This document shows, in pieces, positions 10,071 through 18,250 of a DNA stretch of 32,362 nucleotides (its first letter is position 1; every line of letters starts with the position of its first letter). Origin of the DNA: Kitasatospora indigofera (GTDB taxonomy: Bacteria; Actinomycetota; Actinomycetes; Streptomycetales; Streptomycetaceae); NCBI RefSeq assembly GCF_014655955.1, contig NZ_BNBO01000004.1, positions 307,940 through 340,301 of the forward strand, given 5' to 3'. Under the pieces are notes generated by a model, which did no database searches, was not told the origin of the DNA, and worked only from the letters and a program-made list of their open reading frames with translations. The position numbers and the translations under genes are program-made.

Positions 10071-10332
10071 CAGGTACTCCTCGCAGGTCCGGAAGGGGGC
10101 AGCGGCAGCCTACCGGGCGGTTCGCGCCCCGGTCGCGGGGCCCGGGCCGGCGGCACCGGCGGCGGGCCGCGGTGCCGCCGGCGGCACCCGGGCGGGCGTG
10201 GCGGGCGGCGGCGGGCGGCGGAGGGGTGGCCCCCGCCACGGGTGCCGGGCCGGGCCGGGCGACGCCGGGCGGGGACGGGAGTGCTGGGTTAGGTTCGGCG
10301 AGGGGGTACCTCGGCACGTGACGGAGGACACC

Positions 10333-11793
10333 ATGCCCGACCCAGCGGTCCCGTACACCACCAACAACGCCGGCGTCCCGGTGCCGAGCGACGACCACTC
10401 GCTCACGGTGGGGCGGGACGGCCCGATCCTGCTGCACGACCACTACCTGATCGAGAAGATGGCCCAGTTCAACCGGGAGCGGGTGCCGGAGCGGGTGGTG
10501 CACGCCAAGGGCTCCGGGGCGTACGGCGTCTTCGAGGTGACGGACGACGTCAGCCGGTACACCAGGGCGACGCTCTTCCAGCCGGGGAAGCGCACCGAGA
10601 TGCTGGCCCGCTTCTCGACCGTCGCCGGCGAGCAGGGCAGCCCGGACACCTGGCGCGACCCGCGCGGGTTCGCGCTGAAGTTCTACACCGAGGACGGCAA
10701 CTACGACCTGGTCGGCAACAACACGCCGGTCTTCTTCGTCCGCGACACGATCAAGTTCCAGGACTTCATCCGCTCCCAGAAGCGCCGGCCGGACAACGGG
10801 CTGCGCGACCACGACATGCAGTGGGACTTCTGGACGCTGTCGCCCGAGTCGGCGCACCAGGTCACCTGGCTGATGGGCGACCGCGGCATCCCCAGGTCGT
10901 ACCGCCACATGAACGGCTACGGCTCGCACACCTACATGTGGATCAACGCGGACGGCGAGCGGTTCTGGGTCAAGTACCACTTCAAGACCGACCAGGGCGT
11001 CGACTTCCTCACCCAGGAGGACGCCGACCGGCTCGCCGGCAGCGACCCCGACCTGCACCGGCAGGACCTGTACGACGCGATCGAGCGCGGCGAGCACCCG
11101 TCCTGGACGCTGTACGTGCAGGTGATGCCCTTCGAGGCCGCCGCTGGCTACCGGTTCAACCCCTTCGACCTGACCAAGGTGTGGCCGCACGGCGACCACC
11201 CGCTGGTCAAGGTCGGCCGGATGACCCTCAACCGCAACCCCGAGGACTTCTTCGTCCACATCGAGCAGGCCGCCTTCGAGCCGTCCAACCTGGTGCCCGG
11301 CATCAGCGTCTCGCCCGACAAGATGCTGCTCGGGCGGATCTTCTCCTACCCGGACACCCACCGGTACCGGATCGGCCCCAACTACGCCCAGCTGCCGCCG
11401 AACCGCGCGCACGTGCCGGTCCACTCGTACGCCAAGGACGGCCCGATGCGGTTCGACCCGAGCCGGGCGGAGGTGCCGTACGCGCCGAACTCCTACGGCG
11501 GCCCGGCCGCCGCGGCGGACCGCTTCGACGACCCGTCGGCCGGCTGGCGGACCGAGGGCGAGATGGTCCGGGAGGCGTACGGCCTGCACGCGGACGACGA
11601 CGACTGGGGCCAGGCGGGCACCCTGGTCCGCGAGGTGCTGGACGCCGCCGCCCGCGACCGGCTGGTCTCCAACATCGTCGGGCACCTGCTCGCGGGCGTC
11701 AGCGACCCGGTGCTGGAGCGGGCGGTGCAGTACTGGCGCAACGTGGACAAGGCCCTCGGCGACCGGGTGGCGGCCGGCGTCCGCAAGGCCTGA
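10333..11793 (+). CDS. katA: Heme catalase, small-subunit monofunctional type
   Basis: Breaks down hydrogen peroxide in the cytoplasm. The 486-residue length fits small-subunit catalases. The distal catalytic His57 ([12 protein letters not shown]), Asn130 ([13 protein letters not shown]) and the proximal heme ligand Tyr339 ([14 protein letters not shown]) are all present. Start ATG 10333 follows GGAGG by five bases. An in-frame GTG at 10318 is less likely because it precedes that site. TAGGTT at 10290-10295 is a possible -10 box. No neighbouring peroxide regulator (Fur/CatR or OxyR type) lies in the window. Confidence 0.97.
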   Translation: MPDPAVPYTTNNAGVPVPSDDHSLTVGRDGPILLHDHYLIEKMAQFNRERVPERVVHAKGSGAYGVFEVTDDVSRYTRATLFQPGKRTEMLARFSTVAGEQGSPDTWRDPRGFALKFYTEDGNYDLVGNNTPVFFVRDTIKFQDFIRSQKRRPDNGLRDHDMQWDFWTLSPESAHQVTWLMGDRGIPRSYRHMNGYGSHTYMWINADGERFWVKYHFKTDQGVDFLTQEDADRLAGSDPDLHRQDLYDAIERGEHPSWTLYVQVMPFEAAAGYRFNPFDLTKVWPHGDHPLVKVGRMTLNRNPEDFFVHIEQAAFEPSNLVPGISVSPDKMLLGRIFSYPDTHRYRIGPNYAQLPPNRAHVPVHSYAKDGPMRFDPSRAEVPYAPNSYGGPAAAADRFDDPSAGWRTEGEMVREAYGLHADDDDWGQAGTLVREVLDAAARDRLVSNIVGHLLAGVSDPVLERAVQYWRNVDKALGDRVAAGVRKA

Positions 11794-11868
11794 CCCGAGG
11801 AGTCCGCGAGGGCCGAACCGAGGGGCGGGCACCGGGTCACCGGCCCGGCGCCCGCCCGTGCCCGCCCG

Positions 11869-12285
11869 TCAGCGCCGTGTCCAGTCGCCCGATTCGACGG
11901 GCGCGGGGCCCGACCGCAGCCGGGCCGCGGTGCGCGGGCCGGCCAGGTAGACCCAGGCGTCGTGCTCGCCGTCCGCGGTCCGCACCGCCCGGCGCAGCCG
12001 GACGTACTCGCCGGAGCCGTCCGGACGGCAGTCCTCCAGCCGGTCGAGGCCGGCCAGTACGGACGGATAGCCGGCCGGGAACACCGTCACCAGCTCGCCG
12101 ACCACCGACCGGCCGGGGTCCGGGACGGCGTACGGGAAGCCCGGGCCCTCGTACAGGGCGGCGCCGGGCAGCACGGCGGGGCGGACGGCGGCGCAGAGCC
12201 CGTCCAGGTGGGCGGCGTGGTTGCGGCCGCCCGTCCGGAGTGTGCCGTACACGAAGAACGGGAGCTGGGCGGGGTCGGCGGGCAC
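11869..12285 (-). CDS. Gamma-glutamylcyclotransferase-like (AIG2/GGCT fold) protein
   Basis: A 138-residue protein with the fold-defining N-terminal motif FFVYGTLRTGGRN, followed by GELVTVFP and LDRLEDC, where the family's acidic catalytic residue normally lies. Members convert gamma-glutamyl amino acids to 5-oxoproline, but many small bacterial homologues have unproven substrates. The GTG start at 12285 has AGGAGG upstream. The frame stays open far upstream, which gives a misleadingly long reading frame with a Pro-rich, unconserved start. It is divergent from the DMT exporter, with a 172-base gap, and convergent with the catalase gene. Confidence 0.82.
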   Translation of the reverse strand: MPADPAQLPFFVYGTLRTGGRNHAAHLDGLCAAVRPAVLPGAALYEGPGFPYAVPDPGRSVVGELVTVFPAGYPSVLAGLDRLEDCRPDGSGEYVRLRRAVRTADGEHDAWVYLAGPRTAARLRSGPAPVESGDWTRR

Positions 12286-12457
12286 GGTCCTGGCCTCCTG
12301 GGGGCGGTCGTGGGGCGGGCTCGGGCCGCTCGCGGGGCGGCCGGGGGAGGGGCCCACGGTAGCTCCGGCGGGGCCGGGGCGGATACCCACTGGCGCCGGG
12401 GGCCGCCGGTGCGGTGTCATGGCGGGGTTCGTACAGCACCGTCCCAGGGAGACACCC

Positions 12458-13615
12458 ATGACAGCTCCGGCCCCGCAGAGACCCTCGGACGCCCCGGACG
12501 GCACCGGTGCCCCCGGGGGTTCCGGCTGTACGGAGGGCTCCGGCCCCGCGGCTGGAGCCGCCGTGCAGGACACCGCCGGGCCGGACGCCGCCAGGCCGGA
12601 CACCGCCGTGCGGGCCGGTGCTGTGCAGGACGCCGCCGGGCCGGACGCCGCCGTGCGGGCCGGTGCCGCACTCGCCGACGCCGTCGGGGCGGCCGCCGGA
12701 CGGGTGAAGCCGCCCGCCGACCGGCCCCGGATCAGCGGCGCGGTCTGGGGCGCGCTGGCCATCGTCTACGTGCTCTGGGGATCCACCTACCTGGCGATCC
12801 GGATCACCATCGAGACCATGCCGACCTTCCTCTCGGCCGGCTCCCGCGCCCTCACCGCCGGCCTGCTGCTGCTGGGCCTGGTCGCCTGGCGCCAGGGCCC
12901 GGCCGCCGTCCGGGTGACCGGGCGCCAGCTCCGCTCCGCGGCCCTGGTCGGCGTGCTGCTGCTGACCGGCGGCAACGGGCTGGTGGTGCTCGGCGAGCAC
13001 TCCATCCCGTCCGGGCTGGCCGCCCTGCTGGTCGCGATCGTCCCGCTCTGGATGGTGCTGCTGCCGGTCGCCTTCGGCGGCGCCCGCCCGCGTCCGGCCG
13101 CCCTCGGCGGGGTGCTGCTCGGCCTGGCCGGCCTCGCCGTCCTCTCCTCCCCGGCCTTCGGCGGGGACATCGCGCCCGCCGGGGTGATCGCGGTGGTGGC
13201 GGCGACCCTCACCTGGGCGGCCGGCTCCTTCGCCGCCCGCCGGATCAGCATGCCGCCCAACGCCTTCGCGGCCAGCGCCTACCAGATGATCGCCGGCGGG
13301 ATCGCCAGCCTGGTGGTGGCGCTGGGCCGCGGCGAGCAGCACGGCTTCGACCCCGCGCAGGTCTCCGGCCGGTCCTGGCTGGCCCTCGCCTACCTGGTGG
13401 TCTTCGGCTCGCTGGTGGCCTTCACCGCGTACGCCTGGCTGCTCCAGTCGGCGCCGCTCACGCTGGTCGCCACCTATGCCTACGTCAACCCGGTGGTGGC
13501 GGTGCTGCTCGGCTGGCTGGTCCTCGCCGAGCCGCTGACCGGGCCGATCCTGCTGGGCGGCGCGATCGTGGTGGCGGCCGTCTGCCTGGTCGTCAGCACC
13601 GAACGGCGGCGCTGA
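12458..13615 (+). CDS. DMT-superfamily (EamA/RhaT) transporter
   Basis: An inner-membrane exporter of 385 residues with about ten transmembrane helices starting near residue 93. VLWGSTYLAIRI in helix 1 is the typical EamA opening, and the ending YVNPVVAVLLGWLVLAEPLTG is equally diagnostic. Family members export amino acids or metabolites, but the substrate here is unknown. About 90 residues of Ala/Gly/Pro-rich sequence precede the first helix and contain an internal duplication. Start ATG 12458 is preceded by AGGGAG at six bases. An in-frame ATG at 12419 lacks such a site. Confidence 0.9.
   Translation: MTAPAPQRPSDAPDGTGAPGGSGCTEGSGPAAGAAVQDTAGPDAARPDTAVRAGAVQDAAGPDAAVRAGAALADAVGAAAGRVKPPADRPRISGAVWGALAIVYVLWGSTYLAIRITIETMPTFLSAGSRALTAGLLLLGLVAWRQGPAAVRVTGRQLRSAALVGVLLLTGGNGLVVLGEHSIPSGLAALLVAIVPLWMVLLPVAFGGARPRPAALGGVLLGLAGLAVLSSPAFGGDIAPAGVIAVVAATLTWAAGSFAARRISMPPNAFAASAYQMIAGGIASLVVALGRGEQHGFDPAQVSGRSWLALAYLVVFGSLVAFTAYAWLLQSAPLTLVATYAYVNPVVAVLLGWLVLAEPLTGPILLGGAIVVAAVCLVVSTERRR
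12563..12666. repeat. Direct repeats in the 5' end of the DMT transporter gene
   Basis: A 30-base segment at 12563-12592 recurs at 12623-12652 with one difference, 60 bases apart. GTGCGGGCCGGTGC occurs at 12608-12621 and 12653-12666. They encode the repeated VQD-AGPDAA and VRAGA elements of the disordered N-terminal extension. Confidence 0.8.
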
Positions 13616-13646
13616 GGCCGGCCCTGCCCCGGCCGGCCCGGCCGGT

Positions 13647-13669
13647 GGGCCGCCGCCGGTGGGCGGCCC
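13647..13669. terminator. Hairpin between the convergent DMT exporter and AurF-like genes
   Basis: GGGCCGCC (13647-13654) pairs with GGCGGCCC (13662-13669) across a seven-base loop in the 60-base gap between two convergent stop codons. It could act on both strands. Confidence 0.6.
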
Positions 13670-13675
13670 GCCCGG

Positions 13676-14647
13676 TCACCGCGTCCGGCGGGCGGCGGGC
13701 AGCAGGGCCGCCCGCCGCCACCGGTACTCCGAGCGGGGGTCGATGATCCCGAGCTCGGTGAAGAACTGCACGGCCTTGCGGGCCCAGTCGGCCTTGGTCT
13801 GCTGCCAGTGCGGGTTCTCGGCGGCCGCCTGCCGGGCCGCCCTCGGGTCGAGGCCGGCCAGCGCGTACACCCGGGGGTGGATCACCTCGGCGACCGACTG
13901 CTGCGCCAGCAGGCCGAGCGCCTGCCGGAACAGCGCCCGCCGCGGGGCACTCAGCCGGGCCCAGCGACGCTCCAACTCCGGCTTGGCGTACCCGATGTGA
14001 CGGGCCTCCTCGATCACGTGGATCCGGGCCACCGAGCGGGCCAGCGGCTGCAGGCTCTCGTCCCGGACCATCTCGCGCTGCAGGGCGTCGGTGAACTCCT
14101 CCACGAAGATCGCGCCGGCGAAGGTCATGGTGGTGTCGTTGATCAGGAAGTGCAGCCGGCCGAGCCGCTGGGCCCGCCGGGTCGGCCGGGCGGACGGGTA
14201 GCCGGTCTTGGTCAGGTACCGCGCGAACATGGTGGAGTGCCGGCACTCGTCGGCGACCTCGGTCAGCGCGTACTGCGCGTGCTTGGTGGTCAGGTCGCTC
14301 TCGTAGACGTGCCGGACCAGGCCCTCCATCAGGATCAGCTCGAACCAGATGCCCGCCGAGATGGTGCTGGCGAGCTCGTGGACGCTCAGCCGGGCCCGCT
14401 GCCGGTGCGTCATGGTCTCCCAGAGCGGCGTCCCGTACAGCGAGACCCGGTGCGGCGGGATAGCGAACTGGTCCGGGTCGAGCGGGGCGTCCCAGTCGAT
14501 CTCGGTGAGCGGGTCGTGCGAGTGCTTGGCGGAGACCCGCAGCAGGCGCTCGGCGTTCAACTCGCGCTCGGTGCCGGCGGTGCCGGCGGTCTTGGTGGTG
14601 CCGGCGGTGGTGGTGGGAGTGCCGGTGTCGGGAGTGCGGTCGGTCAT
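13676..14647 (-). CDS. AurF-like diiron oxygenase
   Basis: A 323-residue ferritin-like protein resembling AurF, the nonheme diiron N-oxygenase that oxidises p-aminobenzoate to p-nitrobenzoate. All seven expected iron ligands can be placed: E103 (WFELILMEG), E134 and H137 (ADECRHS), E183 (FVEEF), H210, E214 and H217 (HVIEEARH). Their spacing matches AurF in the second half. The first ~30 residues are a Thr/Gly/Ala-rich tail. Start ATG 14647 has GGAG seven bases upstream. The gene follows tetR by 43 bases on the same strand, so it is probably controlled by it. No polyketide or peptide synthase lies nearby, so this is not an obvious antibiotic cluster. Homologues of this type are frequent in actinobacteria without a known substrate. 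Confidence 0.87.
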   Translation of the reverse strand: MTDRTPDTGTPTTTAGTTKTAGTAGTERELNAERLLRVSAKHSHDPLTEIDWDAPLDPDQFAIPPHRVSLYGTPLWETMTHRQRARLSVHELASTISAGIWFELILMEGLVRHVYESDLTTKHAQYALTEVADECRHSTMFARYLTKTGYPSARPTRRAQRLGRLHFLINDTTMTFAGAIFVEEFTDALQREMVRDESLQPLARSVARIHVIEEARHIGYAKPELERRWARLSAPRRALFRQALGLLAQQSVAEVIHPRVYALAGLDPRAARQAAAENPHWQQTKADWARKAVQFFTELGIIDPRSEYRWRRAALLPAARRTR

Positions 14648-14690
14648 CGGTCGGCTCCGGTGGGGGTGGCGGTGAGGGTGGGGGTGACGC

Positions 14691-15332
14691 TCATCGGCCG
14701 GTGCCGCCGCCCGGGCGGTCCGGGCCGGCCGGGGGCATCGGGTGGCCCAGGGCCCGCAGGGCGAACCCCGACAGGGCCGGGACGAGCTGTTCGGCCGGCC
14801 CGCCGTCGGCCAGCGGGCCGACCAGCGCCTCGCCGACGGCGCCGACCAGGGCGGCCGCGGTGAGCTGCGGATCCTGTGCGGGCAGCCGGCCGGCGGCCAC
14901 GCCCTCGGCGATCAGACCGGCGATCAGGTCCCGGAAGGCCAGCCGGAAGACCAGCCGTTCGGCGTCCACCTCGGGATCGACCGGCTCGGCGAGCAGGGCG
15001 AAGGCCAGCCGCGGTGCCCGCAGCGCCCGGCCCGCGAAGGTGCCGATCACCGAGGCCACCTGGGCCGGCAGGTCGCCCTCGAACGCGGCGGCCGCGCGCA
15101 CCGCCGCCACCTCGCGGCCGACCACCTCGCGGAACAGCTCGGCCACCAGCTCGGCCTTGTTCGGGAAGCACCGGTAGACGCTGCCGGTGGCGATCCCCGC
15201 GCGCTGCGCGACGGCCGCCACCGAGCAGGCGGCGTAACCGTGTTCGGAGAGCAGCGCGGTGGCGGCGGCGAGTACGGAGGCGCGCTGGGCGTCGAGCCGG
15301 GCCTGGGCGGCCGGGGTCCTGCGATAGGCCAT
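14691..15332 (-). CDS. TetR-family transcriptional regulator
   Basis: A 213-residue repressor. The N-terminal helix-turn-helix is clear: AAATALLSEHGYAACSVAAV followed by QRAGIATGSVYRCFPNKAEL at about residues 43-62. The C-terminal ligand domain is variable and Ala-rich. Start ATG 15332 follows an AAG-rich leader with only a weak ribosome-binding site. A dyad at 15346-15360, directly in front of the gene, is a good candidate operator. It is followed by the AurF-like oxygenase. The likely role is a substrate-responsive repressor of that enzyme, inferred from position. Confidence 0.9.
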   Translation of the reverse strand: MAYRRTPAAQARLDAQRASVLAAATALLSEHGYAACSVAAVAQRAGIATGSVYRCFPNKAELVAELFREVVGREVAAVRAAAAFEGDLPAQVASVIGTFAGRALRAPRLAFALLAEPVDPEVDAERLVFRLAFRDLIAGLIAEGVAAGRLPAQDPQLTAAALVGAVGEALVGPLADGGPAEQLVPALSGFALRALGHPMPPAGPDRPGGGTGR

Positions 15333-15345
15333 GGCAAGAAGTGAA

Positions 15346-15360
15346 GCAGTGATTCAGTGC
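15346..15360. promoter_or_regulatory. Candidate TetR operator upstream of the tetR/AurF-like pair
   Basis: GCAGTGATTCAGTGC is dyad-symmetric except at three positions (GCA-TGA-TCA-TGC skeleton). It ends 28 bases before the tetR start, in a rare AT-richer patch. The rest of the gap to 15520 is low-complexity GC-rich sequence in which I see nothing else. Confidence 0.45.
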
Positions 15361-15520
15361 CTCATCAATACCCCTGCGCGGCCGGATCCGACGGCGTCCC
15401 CCGGGCCCCGCGCCGACCACCGCGCCGGCCGCCGCGGGCCGCGGCGCGGCCGCTCCCGGGCCCGGCCGGCGGCCTCCGTCCCGCATCGTGAACCCGCCGC
15501 CGCCGCGCCCGGCGCACTGT

Positions 15521-15526
15521 TACGAT
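15521..15526 (+). promoter_or_regulatory. Candidate glyA -10 box
   Basis: TACGAT fits the TAnnnT pattern. It would start transcription at about 15533, exactly at the first base of the riboswitch P1 stem. No clear -35 box was found. Confidence 0.5.
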
Positions 15527-15532
15527 CCCGGT

Positions 15533-15615
15533 GAGCCGCGACTGGCGCGACAGAGATGGAATCAACCATCGGGAAGCGGCTCCGTGTCTCACGTTGTCGC
15601 CGTGCGCCTGGGCCG
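15533..15615 (+). ncRNA. ZTP (pfl) riboswitch in the glyA leader
   Basis: P1 is a perfect 7-bp stem, GAGCCGC (15533-15539) with GCGGCTC (15576-15582). Inside it lie the conserved GACTGGCG (15540-15547) and P2, GATGG (15555-15559) with CCATC (15566-15570), followed by GGGAA. After a linker comes the second conserved domain GCGCCTGGGCC (15604-15614). GGCG of the first domain can pair with CGCC of the second to form the pseudoknot. The class senses ZTP/ZMP (AICAR phosphates), which accumulate when 10-formyl-tetrahydrofolate is short, and it commonly precedes glyA, folD and purH. Here the aptamer ends about 15 bases before the GAGGAG of glyA, so translational control is likely. The match is from memory of the consensus. 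Confidence 0.88.
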
Positions 15616-15640
15616 TCCGAACCGAGCGAGGAGACCCACC

Positions 15641-17116
15641 TTGCCTGCCCAGGCCCCCGAGAACGCCACCCCGCACACCACCGCGTCGCCCGCCGCCAAC
15701 ACCGCCTTCCGCAGCGCCCTGGACGTCGTGCGCCAGGTCGAGCCGCGGATCGCCGACGCCATCGGCGCCGAGGTCGAGGACCAGCGCGCCTCCCTCAAGC
15801 TGATCGCCAGCGAGAACTACGCCTCGCCCGCCGTGCTGCTCGCGATGGGCAACTGGTTCAGCGACAAGTACGCCGAGGGCACCGTCGGCCGCCGCTTCTA
15901 CGCCGGCTGCCGCAACGTCGACACCGTCGAGGCGCTCGCCGCCGAGCACGCCCGCGAGCTGTTCGGCGCCCAGCACGCCTACGTCCAGCCGCACTCCGGC
16001 ATCGACGCCAACCTGGTCGCCTTCTGGGCGGTGCTCTCCCAGCGGGTGGAGAGCCCGGCGCTGGCCCGCGCCCAGGCCCGGCACGTCAACGACCTCACCG
16101 AGCAGGACTGGGCGCAGCTGCGCCAGGAGCTCGGCAACCAGCGGATGCTGGGCATGTCCCTGGACACCGGCGGCCACCTCACGCACGGTTTCCGGCCCAA
16201 CATCTCCGGCAAGATGTTCGAGCAGCGCAGCTACGGCACCGACCCGGCCACCGGCCTGATCGACTACGACGCGCTGCGCGCCACCGCCCGCGAGTTCCGC
16301 CCGCTGATCCTGGTGGCCGGCTACTCCGCGTACCCCCGGCTGGTGAACTTCCGGCTGATGCGCGAGATCGCGGACGAGGTCGGCGCCACCCTGATGGTGG
16401 ACATGGCGCACTTCGCCGGCCTGGTCGCGGGCAAGGTGCTGACCGGCGACTTCGACCCGGTGCCGCACGCCCAGATCGTCACCACCACCACCCACAAGTC
16501 GCTGCGCGGCCCGCGCGGCGGCATGGTGCTCTGCGAGTCGGAGCTGGCCGAGCACGTCGACCGGGGCTGCCCGATGGTGCTCGGCGGCCCGCTCTCGCAC
16601 GTGATGGCGGCCAAGGCCGTGGCGTTCGCGGAGGCCCGCCGCCCCGAGTTCCAGGACTACGCCCGCCGGGTCGTCGAGAACGCCTCGGCGCTCGCCGAGG
16701 GCCTGCTGCGGCGCGGCGGCAAGCTGGTCACCGGCGGCACCGACAACCACCTGGTCCTCGCCGACGTCTCCGGCCACGGCCTGACCGGCCGCCAGGCCGA
16801 GGCGGCGCTGCTCGACGCCGGCATCGTGACCAACCGCAACGCCGTCCCGCAGGACCCGAACGGCGCCTGGTACACCTCCGGCGTCCGCCTCGGCACCCCC
16901 GCCCTGACCACCCGTGGCCTGGGCGTCGCGGAGATGGACGAGATCGCCGGCCTGATCGACACGGTGCTGCGCGGCACCACCCCGGTCACCGCCGCCTCCG
17001 GCGCGCCGTCCAAGGCCCAGTACACGCTGGACGAGGCGCTGCGCGACGGCGTGGCCAAGCGCTCCGCCGACCTGCTGGCGGGCTTCCCGCTGTACCCGGG
17101 CATCGACCTGGCCTGA
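15641..17116 (+). CDS. glyA: Serine hydroxymethyltransferase
   Basis: A PLP enzyme interconverting serine and glycine and loading tetrahydrofolate with one-carbon units. The PLP lysine is K286 in [20 protein letters not shown] near the N terminus and the [12 protein letters not shown] region are also typical. At 491 residues it is longer than the ~420-residue E. coli enzyme, with an insertion around residues 137-170 and an extended C terminus. This is a long form seen in Streptomyces relatives. The start is TTG 15641, preceded by GAGGAG at seven bases. Upstream in-frame GTG codons would lie inside the riboswitch. Control by the ZTP riboswitch links it to purine and folate status. A strong hairpin follows the stop. 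Confidence 0.96.
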   Translation: MPAQAPENATPHTTASPAANTAFRSALDVVRQVEPRIADAIGAEVEDQRASLKLIASENYASPAVLLAMGNWFSDKYAEGTVGRRFYAGCRNVDTVEALAAEHARELFGAQHAYVQPHSGIDANLVAFWAVLSQRVESPALARAQARHVNDLTEQDWAQLRQELGNQRMLGMSLDTGGHLTHGFRPNISGKMFEQRSYGTDPATGLIDYDALRATAREFRPLILVAGYSAYPRLVNFRLMREIADEVGATLMVDMAHFAGLVAGKVLTGDFDPVPHAQIVTTTTHKSLRGPRGGMVLCESELAEHVDRGCPMVLGGPLSHVMAAKAVAFAEARRPEFQDYARRVVENASALAEGLLRRGGKLVTGGTDNHLVLADVSGHGLTGRQAEAALLDAGIVTNRNAVPQDPNGAWYTSGVRLGTPALTTRGLGVAEMDEIAGLIDTVLRGTTPVTAASGAPSKAQYTLDEALRDGVAKRSADLLAGFPLYPGIDLA

Positions 17117-17122
17117 GCCCGG

Positions 17123-17156
17123 CGGGTGCCCCGGCCGGCGCCGGCCGGGGCACCCG
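17123..17156. terminator. glyA terminator: perfect 34-base palindrome
   Basis: Bases 17123-17156 form a perfect inverted repeat with 17-base arms (left arm begins CGGGTGCCCCGGCCGGC), seven bases after the glyA stop. There is no U-tract, as is usual in these organisms. Confidence 0.85.
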
Positions 17157-17293
17157 AAGAGCCGCTCCCGGACAACCGCTCCTCCCGGACTGCCGAGCAG
17201 TCAAATGACCGATGCCGCACGGATGACTGCGACGCGACAGTGGAACTGCCCGGCGGACAGACACGCCGGTTCCACACCACGGGAGTTGTCACT

Positions 17294-17692
17294 GTGAAGA
17301 CGTTTTCGGGCCGGTTGGCGAAGTCGGCGGGCGTTCTGGGCCTCGCGGTCGCGGCACTGACCACCGTGTCGGCATCCCCGGCGACGGCGAGCACCTCCGC
17401 CACGGCCGGCTGCACCAAGTACTACCGCTACGACAACATCCAGGTCCAGGTGGACAACTGCTCGGACGGCTGGGTCTGGATCTACACCGAGAAGGGCAGC
17501 TTCTCCAAGGGCATCGTCCACGTCACGAACAGCGACAACGGCGGCGAGGCGGGGGTGCTGGAGGCGGCGCAGGGCAAGTCCAACGCGTCCAAGTTCGTCC
17601 AGGTCAGGAGCATCACGATCTGCGGCGTCCAGCAGTACAGCTGGGCTCCGCCCACCTGGTGGACCTACTGCGCCAACACGATCAACCTGTGA
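17294..17692 (+). CDS. Small secreted cysteine-containing protein, function unknown
   Basis: A 132-residue protein with a clear Sec signal peptide: basic start MKTFSGRLAK, hydrophobic core GVLGLAVAALTTV, and likely cleavage after SPATA (near residue 32). The mature part is about 100 residues, rich in Tyr, Trp and Ser, with four cysteines (CTKYYRY, DNCSDGW, TICGVQ, YCANT) that could form two disulfides. It resembles no family I can name. Start GTG 17294 has GGAG eight bases upstream. The gene stands alone between two strong hairpins, which suggests its own promoter. I cannot say whether it is an inhibitor, a coat or a binding protein. Confidence 0.8.
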   Translation: MKTFSGRLAKSAGVLGLAVAALTTVSASPATASTSATAGCTKYYRYDNIQVQVDNCSDGWVWIYTEKGSFSKGIVHVTNSDNGGEAGVLEAAQGKSNASKFVQVRSITICGVQQYSWAPPTWWTYCANTINL

Positions 17693-17693
17693 C

Positions 17694-17731
17694 CGCCGGG
17701 CCGTGACCGCCCTCGCGATCACGGCCCGGCG
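17694..17731. terminator. Hairpin after the secreted-protein gene
   Basis: A 13-bp perfect stem (17694-17706 with 17719-17731, core GCCGGGCCGTGA/TCACGGCCCGGC) and a 12-base loop begin just after the stop at 17692. It lies between convergent small genes and can serve both. Confidence 0.8.
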
Positions 17732-17798
17732 CGGAGCGACGGCGCCCGGCCGGCCGACGCGCGGGAACGCGCGTCCGGCGGGAGCCGCCGGACCCGGC

Positions 17799-18044
17799 TC
17801 AGCGGGCCGGCCGGGGCTCCGGGCTCCCGTAGGACGGGACGAGGGACAGCGGGAGCCCGGCGTCCAGCAGCGGGCCGTAGTCGAACCAGCCGACCAGCGC
17901 GGCCCCCTCGGGCGTCCCCGCGACCCGGTCGGCGGAGGCGGCGGGCGCGGTGGAGGCCAGGGCGAGGGCGGCCGCGCCGAGCACGGTCAGCAGGCCGCGC
18001 AGCCGGACGCGCGGGGGGACGGGCAGTCGGACGGGCAGTCGCAT
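17799..18044 (-). CDS. Very small secreted protein, function unknown
   Basis: An 81-residue product with a basic start (MRLPVRLPVPPRVRLRG), hydrophobic core (LLTVLGAAALALAST) and likely signal cleavage after APAASA. The mature peptide would be only about 43 residues, without cysteines, containing GWFDYGPLLDAGLPLSLVP. GAGGAAG precedes ATG 18044 at a good distance, which supports a real gene. Its size leaves the function open. Similar tiny secreted peptides are common in Streptomyces. It is convergent with the cysteine-containing secreted protein. Confidence 0.65.
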   Translation of the reverse strand: MRLPVRLPVPPRVRLRGLLTVLGAAALALASTAPAASADRVAGTPEGAALVGWFDYGPLLDAGLPLSLVPSYGSPEPRPAR

Positions 18045-18234
18045 GGTGGTACTTCCTCACACCCGGGCGGCCGAGCCGGACAGTGGCTCTCGGTGCGGCC
18101 ATGCTGTCAGCGGCCCGGCGCCGGGCGGCCGCGCGCCGCCCGGGGTGTCACCCGGACGAGGCACGAACACCGCCCGGCCGGCCGCCCGGCACCGCCCGGC
18201 GCGAGGGCCCGGGAGCGTTGTCGGTGCGGGCCGC

Positions 18235-18250
18235 TACTGTCGGCCGGGTG
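18235..18250 (+). promoter_or_regulatory. Leaderless-type promoter of the AbiEii-like gene
   Basis: TACTGT (18235-18240) fits a -10 box. The GTG start lies seven bases downstream at 18248, where transcription would begin. No ribosome-binding sequence is present, as in leaderless actinobacterial mRNAs. Confidence 0.5.

Noticed and set aside
8791..10332. Long N-terminal extension of the catalase frame
   Set aside because: It overlaps cobL on the opposite strand. The conserved catalase sequence begins at ATG 10333 behind a good ribosome-binding site.
10071..10332. Cobalamin riboswitch in front of cobL
   Set aside because: No B12-box-like sequence or matching stem arrangement could be found by eye. 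The region is simple GC-rich repeats.
8704..11832. A 1042-codon reverse frame across cobL and the catalase
   Set aside because: Most of it is antisense to catalase or out of frame with cobL. The product is low-complexity Arg/Pro/Val-rich sequence.
13676..15332. An antibiotic biosynthetic cluster around the AurF-like gene
   Set aside because: Only a TetR gene accompanies it. Neighbours are an exporter and glyA, with no synthase, ligase or tailoring genes.
17123..17156. Attachment site or recombination palindrome after glyA
   Set aside because: No integrase or mobile gene is nearby, and its place just after a stop codon fits a terminator better.
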